Shown: positions 53,932 through 63,520 of the stretch, in pieces
Position numbering within the stretch: the stretch's first letter is position 1
Layout: each line of letters begins with the position of its first letter
Assembly: GCA_005217565.1 (NCBI GenBank)
Contig: SJCO01000008.1
Span: 186,001-250,000 of the forward strand
Source: Puteibacter caeruleilacunae
GTDB lineage: Bacteria > Bacteroidota > Bacteroidia > Bacteroidales > Prolixibacteraceae
Length of the DNA stretch: 64,000 nucleotides
Direction: 5' to 3'
Program-made: the position numbers and the translations under genes
The notes under the pieces: model-generated
The model's input: the letters and a program-made list of their open reading frames with translations, nothing else
The model's database searches: none
What the model was told of the DNA's origin: nothing

Positions 53932-56346
53932 TTACTCATATCTCAATGCATCCACAGGATTTCTTGTTGCAGCTCTCCAGCTCTGCCAGCTTACCGTTAA
54001 TAGGGCAATACCCAGCGCTAGTACACCAGCCAAAGCAAAGATCCACCAGCTTAATTCAGTCTTGTAGGCAAAGTTCTCAAGCCATTTATTCATGGCATAA
54101 TATGCAATAGGGCAGGCGAGGACAAAAGCAATGGCCACCCATTTGATGAAGTCGCGGTTCAGCATCGCCAGAATTTCTGAAATCTTGGCTCCGTTTACTT
54201 TTCTGATGCCAATTTCTTTGGTACGCTGCTCAGCAACAAATGTAGCTAGTGCAAGAAGTCCCAGGCAGGTAATTAGTATCCCTAAAACTGCAAATACTGT
54301 AGTTATCTTTTTGGTTCGTTTCTCAAAAGCATATAAGCGTCCAAAATCTTCATCAAAAAATGAATATACAAAAGGTTGTCCGCCAGCATATTTATTCCAT
54401 GTTTTTTCTATGTTTTTCAAGTTCTCTTGTATATTCCCCGATATACGAACACTTAAGAACTGGCCACTAGACTTTAACGCACGATCATTGTTAATCAATA
54501 CCAACGGACTCATTTCCTGATGTAAGGAGTGGAGATGAAAGTCCTTTATTACTCCAATAATGGTCAACGCAGTTTCATCAGTCTTTTTACCTTTATATAA
54601 TTTTTTACCTATCGGATCATCTATATTTAAATCTTTCAATGCTGATTCAATTAGCACTATCGACTTGGAATTTGTAGGATTTCCTTCTTCGAAGAAACGA
54701 CCTTGTACAAGCTCAATTTCATATGTCTTCAAAAAGTTATTATCTACCCAAAGTTGATTCATCCATTTCGCATCGTTGGCTAATTCATTAAAAAATAGAT
54801 TTGCAGAAGAACTTCGTCCAGGAACCTGAATCGAGTTACTTACTTCTAAAATACCCGATTGTTCGCGCAATTCACTAATAAGTGCCGACTTTTGATTCCA
54901 TAGGTAATGTGCATTTTTTACGATTATCAGGTTCTCTTTGTTAAAGCCTAATTCTTTGCTTTGTAGAAAATTAAGTTGCTTGTTGATTAAAAAGGTACCT
55001 GAAAAAAGAATAATGGTTACAATTAATTGAAATACAACTAAACCACTGCGTAAGTAGCTATGCGAACCTTCAGATTTATTTATCCCTTTTAGAACCTTCA
55101 ATGGACTAAAGGATGACATAATGAATGCGGGGTAACTACCTGCAACTATTCCAATGACAACTCCAAAGACAAGCAGTAATGGAATTGTGCTAAGATTATC
55201 GGTATAAGAAAATACAAGTCGCTTATCAATTAAATTACTAATGGTGGGGAGCAATACTTTGATTAATATCAGTGCAAGTACTAATGCGATAAGTGTAACA
55301 AAAATTGATTCTGATAAAAACTGCAATACAAGATGCTTACGGTTTGATCCTAATGATTTTTTCAATCCTACTTCTTTTGCCCGGTTTACCGATCTTGCAG
55401 TGGACATGTTCATGTAGTTAATACAGGCAATTATTAATATAGAAACAGCAATTATCGAAAATAATACCATATAAATGCTATTCACTGGCAATTCCAAATC
55501 GCCTACAACTTCTTTATCGAAATGTATTTTGTGTAAGGACTGCGTATAGTACTTATATTTGTTCCCTTTTGCTGTGAATTCCTCAAGCGATGTGCCTTTA
55601 TGCTGCATCAAATACTGTCCAACATGATTGCTCACAATAGCTTCAAGTTTTGTATCAAAAGCCTGACTTGAAGCTCCCTCCTTTAATAGCACATAAGTAT
55701 AGAGCATATTGTTAATCCAGTTGGAACTGGTGTTGTATGGCCGACTTTTTATTGATGCAATAAAATCGGGTTTTAAATGCGAGTTTTCAGGAAAATCCTT
55801 TATCACCCCGGTAACGGTCCAGTCGTAGTTATACTTTCTGGTAAGGGTTTTACCGAGTGGATTTTCATCTCCGAAGTAACGTTTCGCTGTTGACTCAGTT
55901 AAAACCACAGTATAAGGTTTCACCAAAGCCTCACTGGGACCTCCTTGAATAAACGAACTTGTAAAAACATTGAAGAAGTTATCATCTGCAAAACACCACT
56001 TAGTTTCGTTGAATACTTTGTCGTTATACTGCATTACAGGCTTCCAATAAGTCGTCACACGAACTGCCTCTTCAACTTCGGGTATTTCATCTAGCATGGC
56101 GTTCTTCAAGGGAGCACTCGATTTAGCCCAATTATTATTGTCGTTGTTCCCAGTAGAAAGCAAATTCACACGGTAAATCCTATGCGAGTTTTCATGAAAT
56201 TTATCGTAGCTTAATTCCGATTGAACATACAGCATTATAAATACACATGCCATAATTCCAATTGTTAAACCAACAATATTAATTACAGAATAGAACTTGT
56301 TTTTAACTAAGTTTCTAAATGCAGATTGGGCGTAGAATTTTATCAT
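53932..56346 (-). CDS. MacB/FtsX-like ABC transporter permease (copy A)
   Basis: This is an 804-aa inner-membrane permease with the MacB-like arrangement: an N-terminal segment (NIVGLTIGIMACVFIMLYV), a MacB_PCD periplasmic domain (to about 270), three segments with a FtsX core (AKEVGLKKSLGSNRKHLVLQFLSE), a fourth segment, a second periplasmic domain and a last FtsX unit (RTKEIGIRKVNGAKISEILAML). Proteins with two FtsX halves are typical of Bacteroidota; no ATPase is encoded nearby. The last 115 residues are nearly identical to copy B. It runs convergently to the toxin gene. Peptide, lipid or drug export is possible. Confidence 0.92.
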   Translation of the reverse strand: MIKFYAQSAFRNLVKNKFYSVINIVGLTIGIMACVFIMLYVQSELSYDKFHENSHRIYRVNLLSTGNNDNNNWAKSSAPLKNAMLDEIPEVEEAVRVTTYWKPVMQYNDKVFNETKWCFADDNFFNVFTSSFIQGGPSEALVKPYTVVLTESTAKRYFGDENPLGKTLTRKYNYDWTVTGVIKDFPENSHLKPDFIASIKSRPYNTSSNWINNMLYTYVLLKEGASSQAFDTKLEAIVSNHVGQYLMQHKGTSLEEFTAKGNKYKYYTQSLHKIHFDKEVVGDLELPVNSIYMVLFSIIAVSILIIACINYMNMSTARSVNRAKEVGLKKSLGSNRKHLVLQFLSESIFVTLIALVLALILIKVLLPTISNLIDKRLVFSYTDNLSTIPLLLVFGVVIGIVAGSYPAFIMSSFSPLKVLKGINKSEGSHSYLRSGLVVFQLIVTIILFSGTFLINKQLNFLQSKELGFNKENLIIVKNAHYLWNQKSALISELREQSGILEVSNSIQVPGRSSSANLFFNELANDAKWMNQLWVDNNFLKTYEIELVQGRFFEEGNPTNSKSIVLIESALKDLNIDDPIGKKLYKGKKTDETALTIIGVIKDFHLHSLHQEMSPLVLINNDRALKSSGQFLSVRISGNIQENLKNIEKTWNKYAGGQPFVYSFFDEDFGRLYAFEKRTKKITTVFAVLGILITCLGLLALATFVAEQRTKEIGIRKVNGAKISEILAMLNRDFIKWVAIAFVLACPIAYYAMNKWLENFAYKTELSWWIFALAGVLALGIALLTVSWQSWRAATRNPVDALRYE

Positions 56347-56405
56347 GGTACTTATTTTGTCGTATTTTAATAGTTGTTTGTCTTGTTTTTGATTTTAGCA
56401 TTTGG

Positions 56406-58766
56406 TTACTCATACCTCAATGCTTCCACAGGATTTCTTGTAGCAGCTCTCCAGCTCTGCCAACTTACCGTTAATAGGGCAATACCCAGCGCCAGTACAC
56501 CAGCCAAAGCAAATATCCACCAGCTTAATTCTGTCTTGTAGGCAAAGTTCTCAAGCCATTTGTTCATGGCGTAATATGCAATCGGACAGGCGAGCACAAA
56601 AGCAATGGCTACCCATTTAATGAAATCTTTGTTCAGCATTGCCAGAATTTCTGAAATCTTTGCTCCGTTTACTTTCCTAATACCAATTTCCTTGGTGCGC
56701 TGCTCGCTAATAAAATGTACCATCGCAAATAAACCTAGCGATGTCAATAGCAGGGCAATAAATGTAAACCACGATATAATACTTCTTGTCTTCTCTTCAG
56801 CACGATATAAAGCATCATAGGTGTCATCAAGAAAGTGGAAATCAAATGGTTGATCAGGGTAGTTTGCTGCCCAGTAGCTTTCAATCGTCTTGATTGCGTT
56901 GTTTCTATCCCCACCAATTTTAAACATCATTACTCCAGAATTACTTGCCCACAGCGGTTTTGTATATAAACAAGGATCAATATGTTGCGCCAGCGATTTC
57001 GTATTTAAATTACGGGTAACACCTTTTATGATGTACTCCTTACCAAAACTTATAGAATACAAACTTCTGCCAACATAAGGAGCTTCAAATCCAAGTAGTT
57101 CTGCAGCTTTCTCATTTATAATACAATAGTTCAGGGAGTCACTTGTCGTTGTGCGAAACCTGCTTCCCTCTATAAATTCAATATCAGCAAGATCGAAGTA
57201 ATCTTCATCTATCTGTATCCACTCAAAATTTAGGTCGTACTTATCCTTTGCGGCACCAACGGTCGATCCATTTGCCCATTCAGTCGGTAATGCAGCCCGG
57301 AAGGCAATATGCTTAATGGAAGGATTACGAAGCAGTTCACTTTTCAAATTCTTTTGCTCATCCCAGTTTTGTAACTTTCCCTCAGTAAAAACATAGAGCG
57401 TATTCTCTTTGTTAAAACCAAGGTTTTTATTTTGCAGATAATCAACTTGCTTAAAGATCGTTATCATGGCAAAAATCAAGACTGTAGTGATGACAAACTG
57501 TGTGGTTACCAATATCTTCTGATATTTAGCCTTGGAGTTCTCTAAACGTGAACCTTTAATCACTTTTACAATGTTCAATTGATATAAGAACATGGCTGGT
57601 AATACTCCCGCAAGAAGTGTTGAGCCCACAATTAAGATGATGCTAATGAATGCAAAACCAAGACTAAGGTATTTCACCTTTATTACGGAACCCGATAAGG
57701 CATTAAAAAACGGGAGTACCCCTTCGCATAACAGCAAAGAAATAGCAAATGAAAGTAAAACATAAAGCAATACTTCTACAAGATATTCTTTGGTAATCGT
57801 TGCTTTATTGGCTCCATTGCTAACCTTTATCCCTATTTCTTTTTTACGCTTTAATGCTGAAGAAAGAAACAGATTGGTAAAGTTTACACAAGCAATAAAC
57901 AAAATGAGGAACGCAACCACTGATAGGATGTAAATATTTCGTTTACTCGTTTTTTTAGAATTATCCCATTTAAAGTCGTTATCAAAAGGAATATTTTTTA
58001 CTGGTTGAAGAATAAAGCTTAGGTCGTAAGCTTTCATCCTTGGAATCCGCGTTTTTACAATAGATGTTAATTTATCATTCAACTCCTGAATGTTGGCATT
58101 TTCAATGGTCTGAAAATAGGTTATCGCAAAATCTCCACCCCATTCGTTATTGTGCCAATTATGACCAAGACTTAAAGTAGAGACGACATACTGAAATTGT
58201 AAATGTGAATTGGAGGGAACGTTCTCAACAACAGCAGCAACTGTATAAACCTTTCCGTTCATCTGTAGTGTTTTACCCATAGCTGATTGGTCTCCAAAAC
58301 ACTTTTGAGCCAATGTTTCATCAATAACAATGTTGCTTTTATCTTGTAAAATATTGGAAAGATCTCCTACAATTGCGCGAAAAGGGAACATATTAAAGAA
58401 ACCAGGATCTGCAGCAAATCCATTTGATCTAAAAAACTTATTGTCGTTGGTTTTTATAAGGTTACCATCTTTCTTCTTGTCTATCCTAATAGTCTTCTTT
58501 ATTTCAGGAATTGAGTGGAGTGCTTCAGCTGCTAATCCGGGGAAACTACCTGCCGATTTAATGTGCTCACCATTAACACTACCATCCATATTCACTCGAT
58601 ATAGGCTACCTTTTTCAGGGATAAAACTATCGTAGTTTAATTCGTGAGTCACCCAGAAAAAAAGCAATATACTGCAGGTAAATCCCAATGTCAGACCTAA
58701 AATGTTAAGTGCAGTTGTCCATTTATGTTTGAAGGCATTTCGGAAGATTGACTTTAGATGGTTCAT
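56406..58766 (-). CDS. MacB/FtsX-like ABC transporter permease (copy B)
   Basis: This is a 786-aa paralogue of copy A and probably in the same transcript (59-bp gap). The first segment is LNILGLTLGFTCSILLFFWV, followed by a MacB_PCD domain with LYRVNMDGSVNGEHIKS, an FtsX block (KRKKEIGIKVSNGANKATITKEYLVEVLLY), a second periplasmic domain and the final FtsX block (RTKEIGIRKVNGAKISEILAML). Outside the C-terminal 115 residues it differs widely from copy A. A decayed third copy lies just upstream at 58804-58893. Confidence 0.92.
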   Translation of the reverse strand: MNHLKSIFRNAFKHKWTTALNILGLTLGFTCSILLFFWVTHELNYDSFIPEKGSLYRVNMDGSVNGEHIKSAGSFPGLAAEALHSIPEIKKTIRIDKKKDGNLIKTNDNKFFRSNGFAADPGFFNMFPFRAIVGDLSNILQDKSNIVIDETLAQKCFGDQSAMGKTLQMNGKVYTVAAVVENVPSNSHLQFQYVVSTLSLGHNWHNNEWGGDFAITYFQTIENANIQELNDKLTSIVKTRIPRMKAYDLSFILQPVKNIPFDNDFKWDNSKKTSKRNIYILSVVAFLILFIACVNFTNLFLSSALKRKKEIGIKVSNGANKATITKEYLVEVLLYVLLSFAISLLLCEGVLPFFNALSGSVIKVKYLSLGFAFISIILIVGSTLLAGVLPAMFLYQLNIVKVIKGSRLENSKAKYQKILVTTQFVITTVLIFAMITIFKQVDYLQNKNLGFNKENTLYVFTEGKLQNWDEQKNLKSELLRNPSIKHIAFRAALPTEWANGSTVGAAKDKYDLNFEWIQIDEDYFDLADIEFIEGSRFRTTTSDSLNYCIINEKAAELLGFEAPYVGRSLYSISFGKEYIIKGVTRNLNTKSLAQHIDPCLYTKPLWASNSGVMMFKIGGDRNNAIKTIESYWAANYPDQPFDFHFLDDTYDALYRAEEKTRSIISWFTFIALLLTSLGLFAMVHFISEQRTKEIGIRKVNGAKISEILAMLNKDFIKWVAIAFVLACPIAYYAMNKWLENFAYKTELSWWIFALAGVLALGIALLTVSWQSWRAATRNPVEALRYE

Positions 58767-58803
58767 TTTAGTGTGTTTTTATCTTTCGTTTCAACTAATG
58801 GTT

Positions 58804-58893
58804 TCATTCATATCTCTGCACCTCGATAGGATTTTGTGTAGCTGCCTTTCAGCTTTGCCAACTTACCGTAATTAGCGCAATTCCCATAGCCAG
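58804..58893 (-). pseudogene. Remnant of a third FtsX permease C-terminus
   Basis: On the minus strand 30 codons read LAMGIALITVSWQS, a TGA stop in place of Trp, then KAATQNPIEVQRYE and a stop. This lines up with the last residues of copies A and B (..LTVSWQSWRAATRNPVEALRYE). The in-frame stop and the loss of everything upstream show a dead fragment; a similar-looking word (TTCTCAA, 58894-58900) suggests an internal deletion. Confidence 0.85.
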
Positions 58894-59229
58894 TTCTCAA
58901 ATTTACAATACAGGAAAGAGAAAGGCTAATGAAATTTCATATGCCAGAATGATGCCATGATGTTAAGTGCCTGATATCTATTGGGGTGAGCGTGTTGGTG
59001 TTGCAATTTAATGTGAAAAAGGTTTACATACGATGTTAAATAATTTTACAATAATGCAAATAGAGATAGGGAGATGTTTGTCTGTTCTCTAGCCAAACTG
59101 GCTTCTCATTTTTGTATTTTAAGAAACAATGTTGGTTTCTTTTAGATATAGTATTTGCTAAAATGCGGGGACTTGATACAAAAAGGAGAACAAAAATCAA
59201 GGTTGCCTGAAAAGAGCAATTGATTTATT

Positions 59230-59266
59230 GCAGTTGGTAGGGTCTGCTGTGAGATCTTACCAACTG
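59230..59266. repeat. 10-bp inverted repeat
   Basis: GCAGTTGGTA (59230-59239) and TACCAACTGC (59257-59266) are perfect inverse copies 17 bp apart, lying in the intergenic spacer. Could be the terminator of the Xre/TrlF operon or a relic. Confidence 0.5.
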
Positions 59267-59376
59267 CGCCTTAAGCTTCCCTGCTTACCTAATCATCTGC
59301 TGCTAAGTCTATTACTTTTTTAGGGAGGCCAATTTTATTGCAATGGCTAGTGCTTTGATTAGCAATTTCACAGCTT

Positions 59377-59391
59377 TGTCCCAGCGGGACA
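59377..59391. promoter_or_regulatory. Palindrome TGTCCC-AGC-GGGACA
   Basis: A perfect 6-bp inverted repeat with a 3-bp centre lies 23 bp after the stop of the AlbA_2 gene. It looks like a regulator binding site but no gene starts nearby. Confidence 0.4.
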
Positions 59392-59413
59392 TTCTTTATC
59401 CCATGACGAGGAA

Positions 59414-60589
59414 TTAGTGAGTCGTGGGATAACTTTCTGATCTAGGTCGTGGAATTATTACTTTAAACTGTTCGCCATCAATATCGTTGATTAATTCAGT
59501 ATTCGGTTGAGCATCCAAGGCACGTGAAACACCAGATCCTAAACCTCGATAATTCATTATTTTACTGCAATAACTAACCATTAAATTGTTGCGAACTACG
59601 GCATTCCCCATTTTAATATTCTCAATGGTTAAACTGTTAGGTAATTTCCCTGGACTAATAATTTCAACACGATCATCAAAAACCAGTAGGCGAATAGGGG
59701 AGTTTTTTAAGTAGTCTCTATGGATTAAAGCATTTTGCAATAGCTCTTCCAATGCTATTTCCGAGATTTCTAACAAACCGGTAGTATTAAAATTCTGTCC
59801 TTGTTGTGTATGTCTTAGATTGTTGCGCATAAAACGCATTGCATCATCAAATAATTCAGGAATAGTTCCTTCAATATCGATACTTTCTCTATACTCTGTA
59901 CCGCCAATGTCGTTACCGAAGAAAGAGACTGCTTTGATTAGAAATACAGGTTTATATCGTTGTGGATTATCTCCGAAAAACAGTAATCCACCTAATGTTA
60001 ATTTTCCATTTTTAACAATTCCAAGATTAACTAAAAGAGTTTCGTTTATTGTTTCTGCATCTTTGTTCTGTGCTTTAAGGTAGTCATGTACTTTATCTAA
60101 ATCGACATCATAAACAGTACTGTTCTCAATAAGCATTTCATCGGCATATAAGTTTCCAGAGGTTTGATAAAGTCTTAGAATTTCATCCTTATCCGTTAAT
60201 GCTCTTTTTGTACTCCCTTGTCGAACAAATATTGCTCCTCGAGTATTATACGGTTTATTAACTCCTTTGGGAATGAAAATAAGAAATAGTAATTTTTCTT
60301 CAATGATTACTGTTTTTGTGATGATTTGAAGAAATGGTTTAATCAGATCATTTGTAATATTGGCAACTTTTTTGTCAATTTCATCAATCTGTTCTTTTGT
60401 TAAACCAACAATATTATCGGTATTATCCTCTACACCAAAAATAATTATTCCTCCTTCGGTATTTGCAAATGCAACTATTTCCTGTAGTAATGATTCTTGA
60501 TGTATTGAATTTTCTTTTAATTCGACAGTACTATTTTCACCTGCACGGATTAAATCAATAATCTCTAAATTTGTTATTGTAGTATCCAT
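59414..60589 (-). CDS. AlbA_2/HATPase_c_4 ATP-binding protein
   Basis: This is a 391-aa cytoplasmic protein. I chose the ATG at 60589 (MDTTITNLEIIDLIRAGEN), just after the TrlF stop codon; longer readings run into the TrlF gene. Residues about 10-130 form the Schlafen-type AlbA_2 nucleic-acid-binding domain (STVELKENSIHQESLLQEIVAFANTEGGIIIFGVEDN). The C-terminal half has a HATPase_c_4 fold (LEELLQNALIHRDYLKNSPIRLLVFDDRVEIISPG). Such proteins are seen as regulators and in defence loci. It is the last gene of a three-gene unit with Xre and TrlF. Confidence 0.85.
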   Translation of the reverse strand: MDTTITNLEIIDLIRAGENSTVELKENSIHQESLLQEIVAFANTEGGIIIFGVEDNTDNIVGLTKEQIDEIDKKVANITNDLIKPFLQIITKTVIIEEKLLFLIFIPKGVNKPYNTRGAIFVRQGSTKRALTDKDEILRLYQTSGNLYADEMLIENSTVYDVDLDKVHDYLKAQNKDAETINETLLVNLGIVKNGKLTLGGLLFFGDNPQRYKPVFLIKAVSFFGNDIGGTEYRESIDIEGTIPELFDDAMRFMRNNLRHTQQGQNFNTTGLLEISEIALEELLQNALIHRDYLKNSPIRLLVFDDRVEIISPGKLPNSLTIENIKMGNAVVRNNLMVSYCSKIMNYRGLGSGVSRALDAQPNTELINDIDGEQFKVIIPRPRSESYPTTH

Positions 60590-60590
60590 G

Positions 60591-63251
60591 TTAATTTTGT
60601 TTATTAAGATTCCAAATGCTATAAATATTCTTTCTGCGATTGAAAGCCTCTTCTCCACCTTCCATTATCTGAACAATGTGCTGCTGCATTTTATGACAAT
60701 CAATTGTTCCATCTGTTATTTCAATCTTTGATTCTGAATACTCACATGCAATTATTTTTTCGCTATCACCAAGTACCGGAATATTGGCATTATGTGTTGC
60801 AAATATAAATTGCATTTCACCCTTAAGTGCCTTTAATTGTTTAATAACCTGCTCGTATATTGTTTGGTTATCTAGATCATCTTCCGGCTGATCGATAATT
60901 AACACATCTGTTTCTTTCTGTGCCAAAAGAAATAAGATTAGAGCTGTTGCTCTTTGTCCCAAAGAATGATTCTTTAGAGGTTTCCCATTGTAATTAATTG
61001 TGAATTTATCTTGAACTCTAAACGTCAGTAAATTTCCAAGATTATTAAGAAGTCGTTCCTTAAATTCAGCAATAATCTTGTCACTTACTTTAAGTTTCGA
61101 TCGGATATTTTTATAGTCTTTATATATTTCAATAAAGTCGGGATATTCCTCAATTATGGCTTCATACGTAGTATTACGCATTCCACTTCCTTTAAATATT
61201 TCCTGTATCTTATCGCGAAACATATCCCTACGACCTTTGTAGGCAACTGAAATTGACAAGCTATTCTCGTATTGATTAATCCGGGATACTTCTTGTTCTA
61301 ATATCTTAAATTCCTCATGCCATAGTGAGTTCAATTCTGCGAGATTATTATTTAATAGCTTTGTTAACTCTGCTTTTCGTTGTTCTGATTTGGTTATTTC
61401 ACTAAGTTTAATTCTTGATGTATCAATAATCTTGTTGAATTTCAGATAATCATCGGGATTAACATTCGGAATATCAATTTCCCTTTTAATTTTAGCGAAT
61501 TCTTCTTTTAAAGTCTCCTTTTTGTCTTTAAGATTTTCGAAAAGCTCATTAAGCTTTTGTACTTTATGTGCAACTGTCGAGTTTGTTGATGTCAGCTTTT
61601 CAAATTCAATAACAATTTCTTTAAAAATAGAATCGGCTTGCTGAAAAATATCGGTATTTTCTTTTGTAATAAACTTTGAATCAGTGAAAAATGACTGATA
61701 GTTACGGCATAACGTTGATAAATCATATTGGAAAGTAGTTAATTCAGTTAATATTGATTGGAACCGAGCAATATCAGTGTCAAATCTACCTTGCTGTTTT
61801 AGTTTGTCTTCAATACCTTTTTCTTTAAATATTTTAAGTTTAAATTGAGCATCAGCTATATTGGCCTCTATCTCTTTTTTTAATTCGTTGAGGTTTGTTA
61901 ATTGTTTTATGCTATGAACAATTTCCTGAATATCTCTTGATTTGTTTTCAATCTGCGACTTGATAGCGTCAAGCTTATTGCCAATTAATTTGCGAACTAA
62001 ATCAGCTTCAAAATCAATATTTTGATTTGACAAATCTTTCTGTCCAAAGTAAACAGGAGTCCCAAAAATTGTTTCAACAGAAGGAACATCCAAACGATTA
62101 CCTTCCTCGTATATATCAGTTCGTTGTCCATATATTTTTTCAATTCTGAAAATCTTGTTATGCCTGTCGATAAGTGTTGCAATAACTTTACCACCACTTT
62201 TTAGAACATGTTCTATTAAATGATTTTTGTAACCAGGATCTGCAGCCTGACCACTTAAGGAAATTCCTAATGTGTAACGCAATATTTCCAGAATAGAAGA
62301 TTTTCCACTACCGCGAATACCAATGAAGTTGTTCAATTCAGGAGAAAAGCCAATCCTTGTTCCGTCTAATAATCCTCCTTCAAAAGAGATTGATTTAATA
62401 AAAGAGTTATTGTTTCTTAGATATCTATATGAAACTCTGTTTACCGAATCAGTTAGAGCATATTTAATTGCTTCAAAATTGAAATCGCCAATTTTGAGCC
62501 AGGTTTCTTTTTCAATAACATCTCCATTTTCATTCTTTTGGGTGCCACAATGGCCTATTTCAGAAAGCTTTTTACAATCAGATCCTTCTACCAGAGCGGG
62601 GAGACTTTGATTGCCATTGAACCATGTTCTCAACTTTTGCTTGATATCGTTGGTTCTTAATTTTTGAAATGCCAATACATTGCGCTTGAAGAGTTCGTCA
62701 TTAAGAATAGTTGTAATTCTACCTCCATTTAATTCACTACAAAAACCACTACGTTGCTCAATATGGGCCATAGTAATAAACGAATCTCGTCCGTTTTTAC
62801 GATGCAATTCTAATTTGTCAAATAAATCGGTCAAACTATAATTGCAAGTAGTATTTTCATTCTCATGGTTTGCAATGCCTTCAAACGCTGAATTCAGGAA
62901 TTGTTCTATGAAATTATCTCCGTTAACAATCCATGATTCATATTCGAATGCAATGAGACAGTGTATCCCGTTTGAACCATCGTTGACCGATAACTCTACG
63001 CCAGGTAATAGATATATATTTTCTTTATTTGCCTTTCTACGAAGCGCTTTAAATTCGTCTAAGTCAAACTTATTGTGATTGGTGATGACACCAATTGATA
63101 TATTTGAAGACTTTAGACACTCAATGTATTTTTTGATAAAATCATTGGGTTCTTCAGTATATTTAAATTCCTTGTCAGCTTTTGTATGAAGATGAAAATC
63201 TGCTTTTAACCAAGAAGAGCCGTTTATAAAAGTTGATTGTTTTTTTTCCAT
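60591..63251 (-). CDS. TrlF-family PHP plus SMC-like ATPase
   Basis: This is an 886-aa cytoplasmic protein. Residues about 14-290 form a PHP metal-dependent hydrolase domain: DFHLHT (H20, H22), ITNHN and LLPGVELS (E86). A Walker A motif NNFIGIRGSGKSSILEIL follows at about residue 310; a long coiled-coil region (about 420-700) is flanked by it and a C-terminal head with SLGQRATALILFLL (signature-like) and LIIDQPEDDLDNQ (Walker B, about 780). This head-coil-head layout is that of SMC/RecN-like ATPases. It matches the TrlF family, often found in defence islands. It likely acts on nucleic acid or nucleotides; the substrate is not known. Confidence 0.85.
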   Translation of the reverse strand: MEKKQSTFINGSSWLKADFHLHTKADKEFKYTEEPNDFIKKYIECLKSSNISIGVITNHNKFDLDEFKALRRKANKENIYLLPGVELSVNDGSNGIHCLIAFEYESWIVNGDNFIEQFLNSAFEGIANHENENTTCNYSLTDLFDKLELHRKNGRDSFITMAHIEQRSGFCSELNGGRITTILNDELFKRNVLAFQKLRTNDIKQKLRTWFNGNQSLPALVEGSDCKKLSEIGHCGTQKNENGDVIEKETWLKIGDFNFEAIKYALTDSVNRVSYRYLRNNNSFIKSISFEGGLLDGTRIGFSPELNNFIGIRGSGKSSILEILRYTLGISLSGQAADPGYKNHLIEHVLKSGGKVIATLIDRHNKIFRIEKIYGQRTDIYEEGNRLDVPSVETIFGTPVYFGQKDLSNQNIDFEADLVRKLIGNKLDAIKSQIENKSRDIQEIVHSIKQLTNLNELKKEIEANIADAQFKLKIFKEKGIEDKLKQQGRFDTDIARFQSILTELTTFQYDLSTLCRNYQSFFTDSKFITKENTDIFQQADSIFKEIVIEFEKLTSTNSTVAHKVQKLNELFENLKDKKETLKEEFAKIKREIDIPNVNPDDYLKFNKIIDTSRIKLSEITKSEQRKAELTKLLNNNLAELNSLWHEEFKILEQEVSRINQYENSLSISVAYKGRRDMFRDKIQEIFKGSGMRNTTYEAIIEEYPDFIEIYKDYKNIRSKLKVSDKIIAEFKERLLNNLGNLLTFRVQDKFTINYNGKPLKNHSLGQRATALILFLLAQKETDVLIIDQPEDDLDNQTIYEQVIKQLKALKGEMQFIFATHNANIPVLGDSEKIIACEYSESKIEITDGTIDCHKMQQHIVQIMEGGEEAFNRRKNIYSIWNLNKQN

Positions 63252-63255
63252 AACT

Positions 63256-63477
63256 TTATCTGCTTTCTTGTTTTGTTGATACTAATAGTTCTCTAACATC
63301 AATATTTAGTATTTGGGCAATTTGAACCATCGTTTCAATGCCTGGTTGCGTCTCGTTAGTGCACCACCTTGATACAGTAGTAACATTTTTGCCAAGATGT
63401 TCGGCTAACCATTTATTTGTTCTATTTTGTTCAACGAGAACTATCTTAAGTCTATTAATTTGCTTTTTGTTCGTCAT
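63256..63477 (-). CDS. Xre-family helix-turn-helix regulator
   Basis: This is a 73-aa DNA-binding protein with the Xre/Cro helix-turn-helix (NKWLAEHLGKNVTTVSRWCTNETQPGIETMVQIAQILNIDVRELL). I chose the ATG at 63477 over the TTG at 63486. It ends 4 bp before TrlF, so it leads a three-gene operon and most likely autoregulates it. An inverted repeat (AAATTAG 63485-63491, CTAATTT 63514-63520) just upstream of the gene is a candidate operator. Confidence 0.9.
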   Translation of the reverse strand: MTNKKQINRLKIVLVEQNRTNKWLAEHLGKNVTTVSRWCTNETQPGIETMVQIAQILNIDVRELLVSTKQESR

Positions 63478-63484
63478 AATATGC

Positions 63485-63520
63485 AAATTAGGTATATTAT
63501 TCTATTTTCTATGCTAATTT
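63485..63520. promoter_or_regulatory. Candidate Xre operator
   Basis: AAATTAG (63485-63491) and CTAATTT (63514-63520) are inverse copies upstream of the xre start, within related words ATGCAAATTA and ATGCTAATTT. Such sites are typical for Xre autoregulation. Confidence 0.4.

Larger units (their letters stand above)
58894..59413. other. 520-bp gap without genes
   Basis: No credible ORF. Two inverted repeats are present: GCAGTTGGTA/TACCAACTGC (59230-59266) and the perfect TGTCCC AGC GGGACA (59377-59391). The rest appears as AT-rich spacer and may include further decayed permease sequence. Confidence 0.55.
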
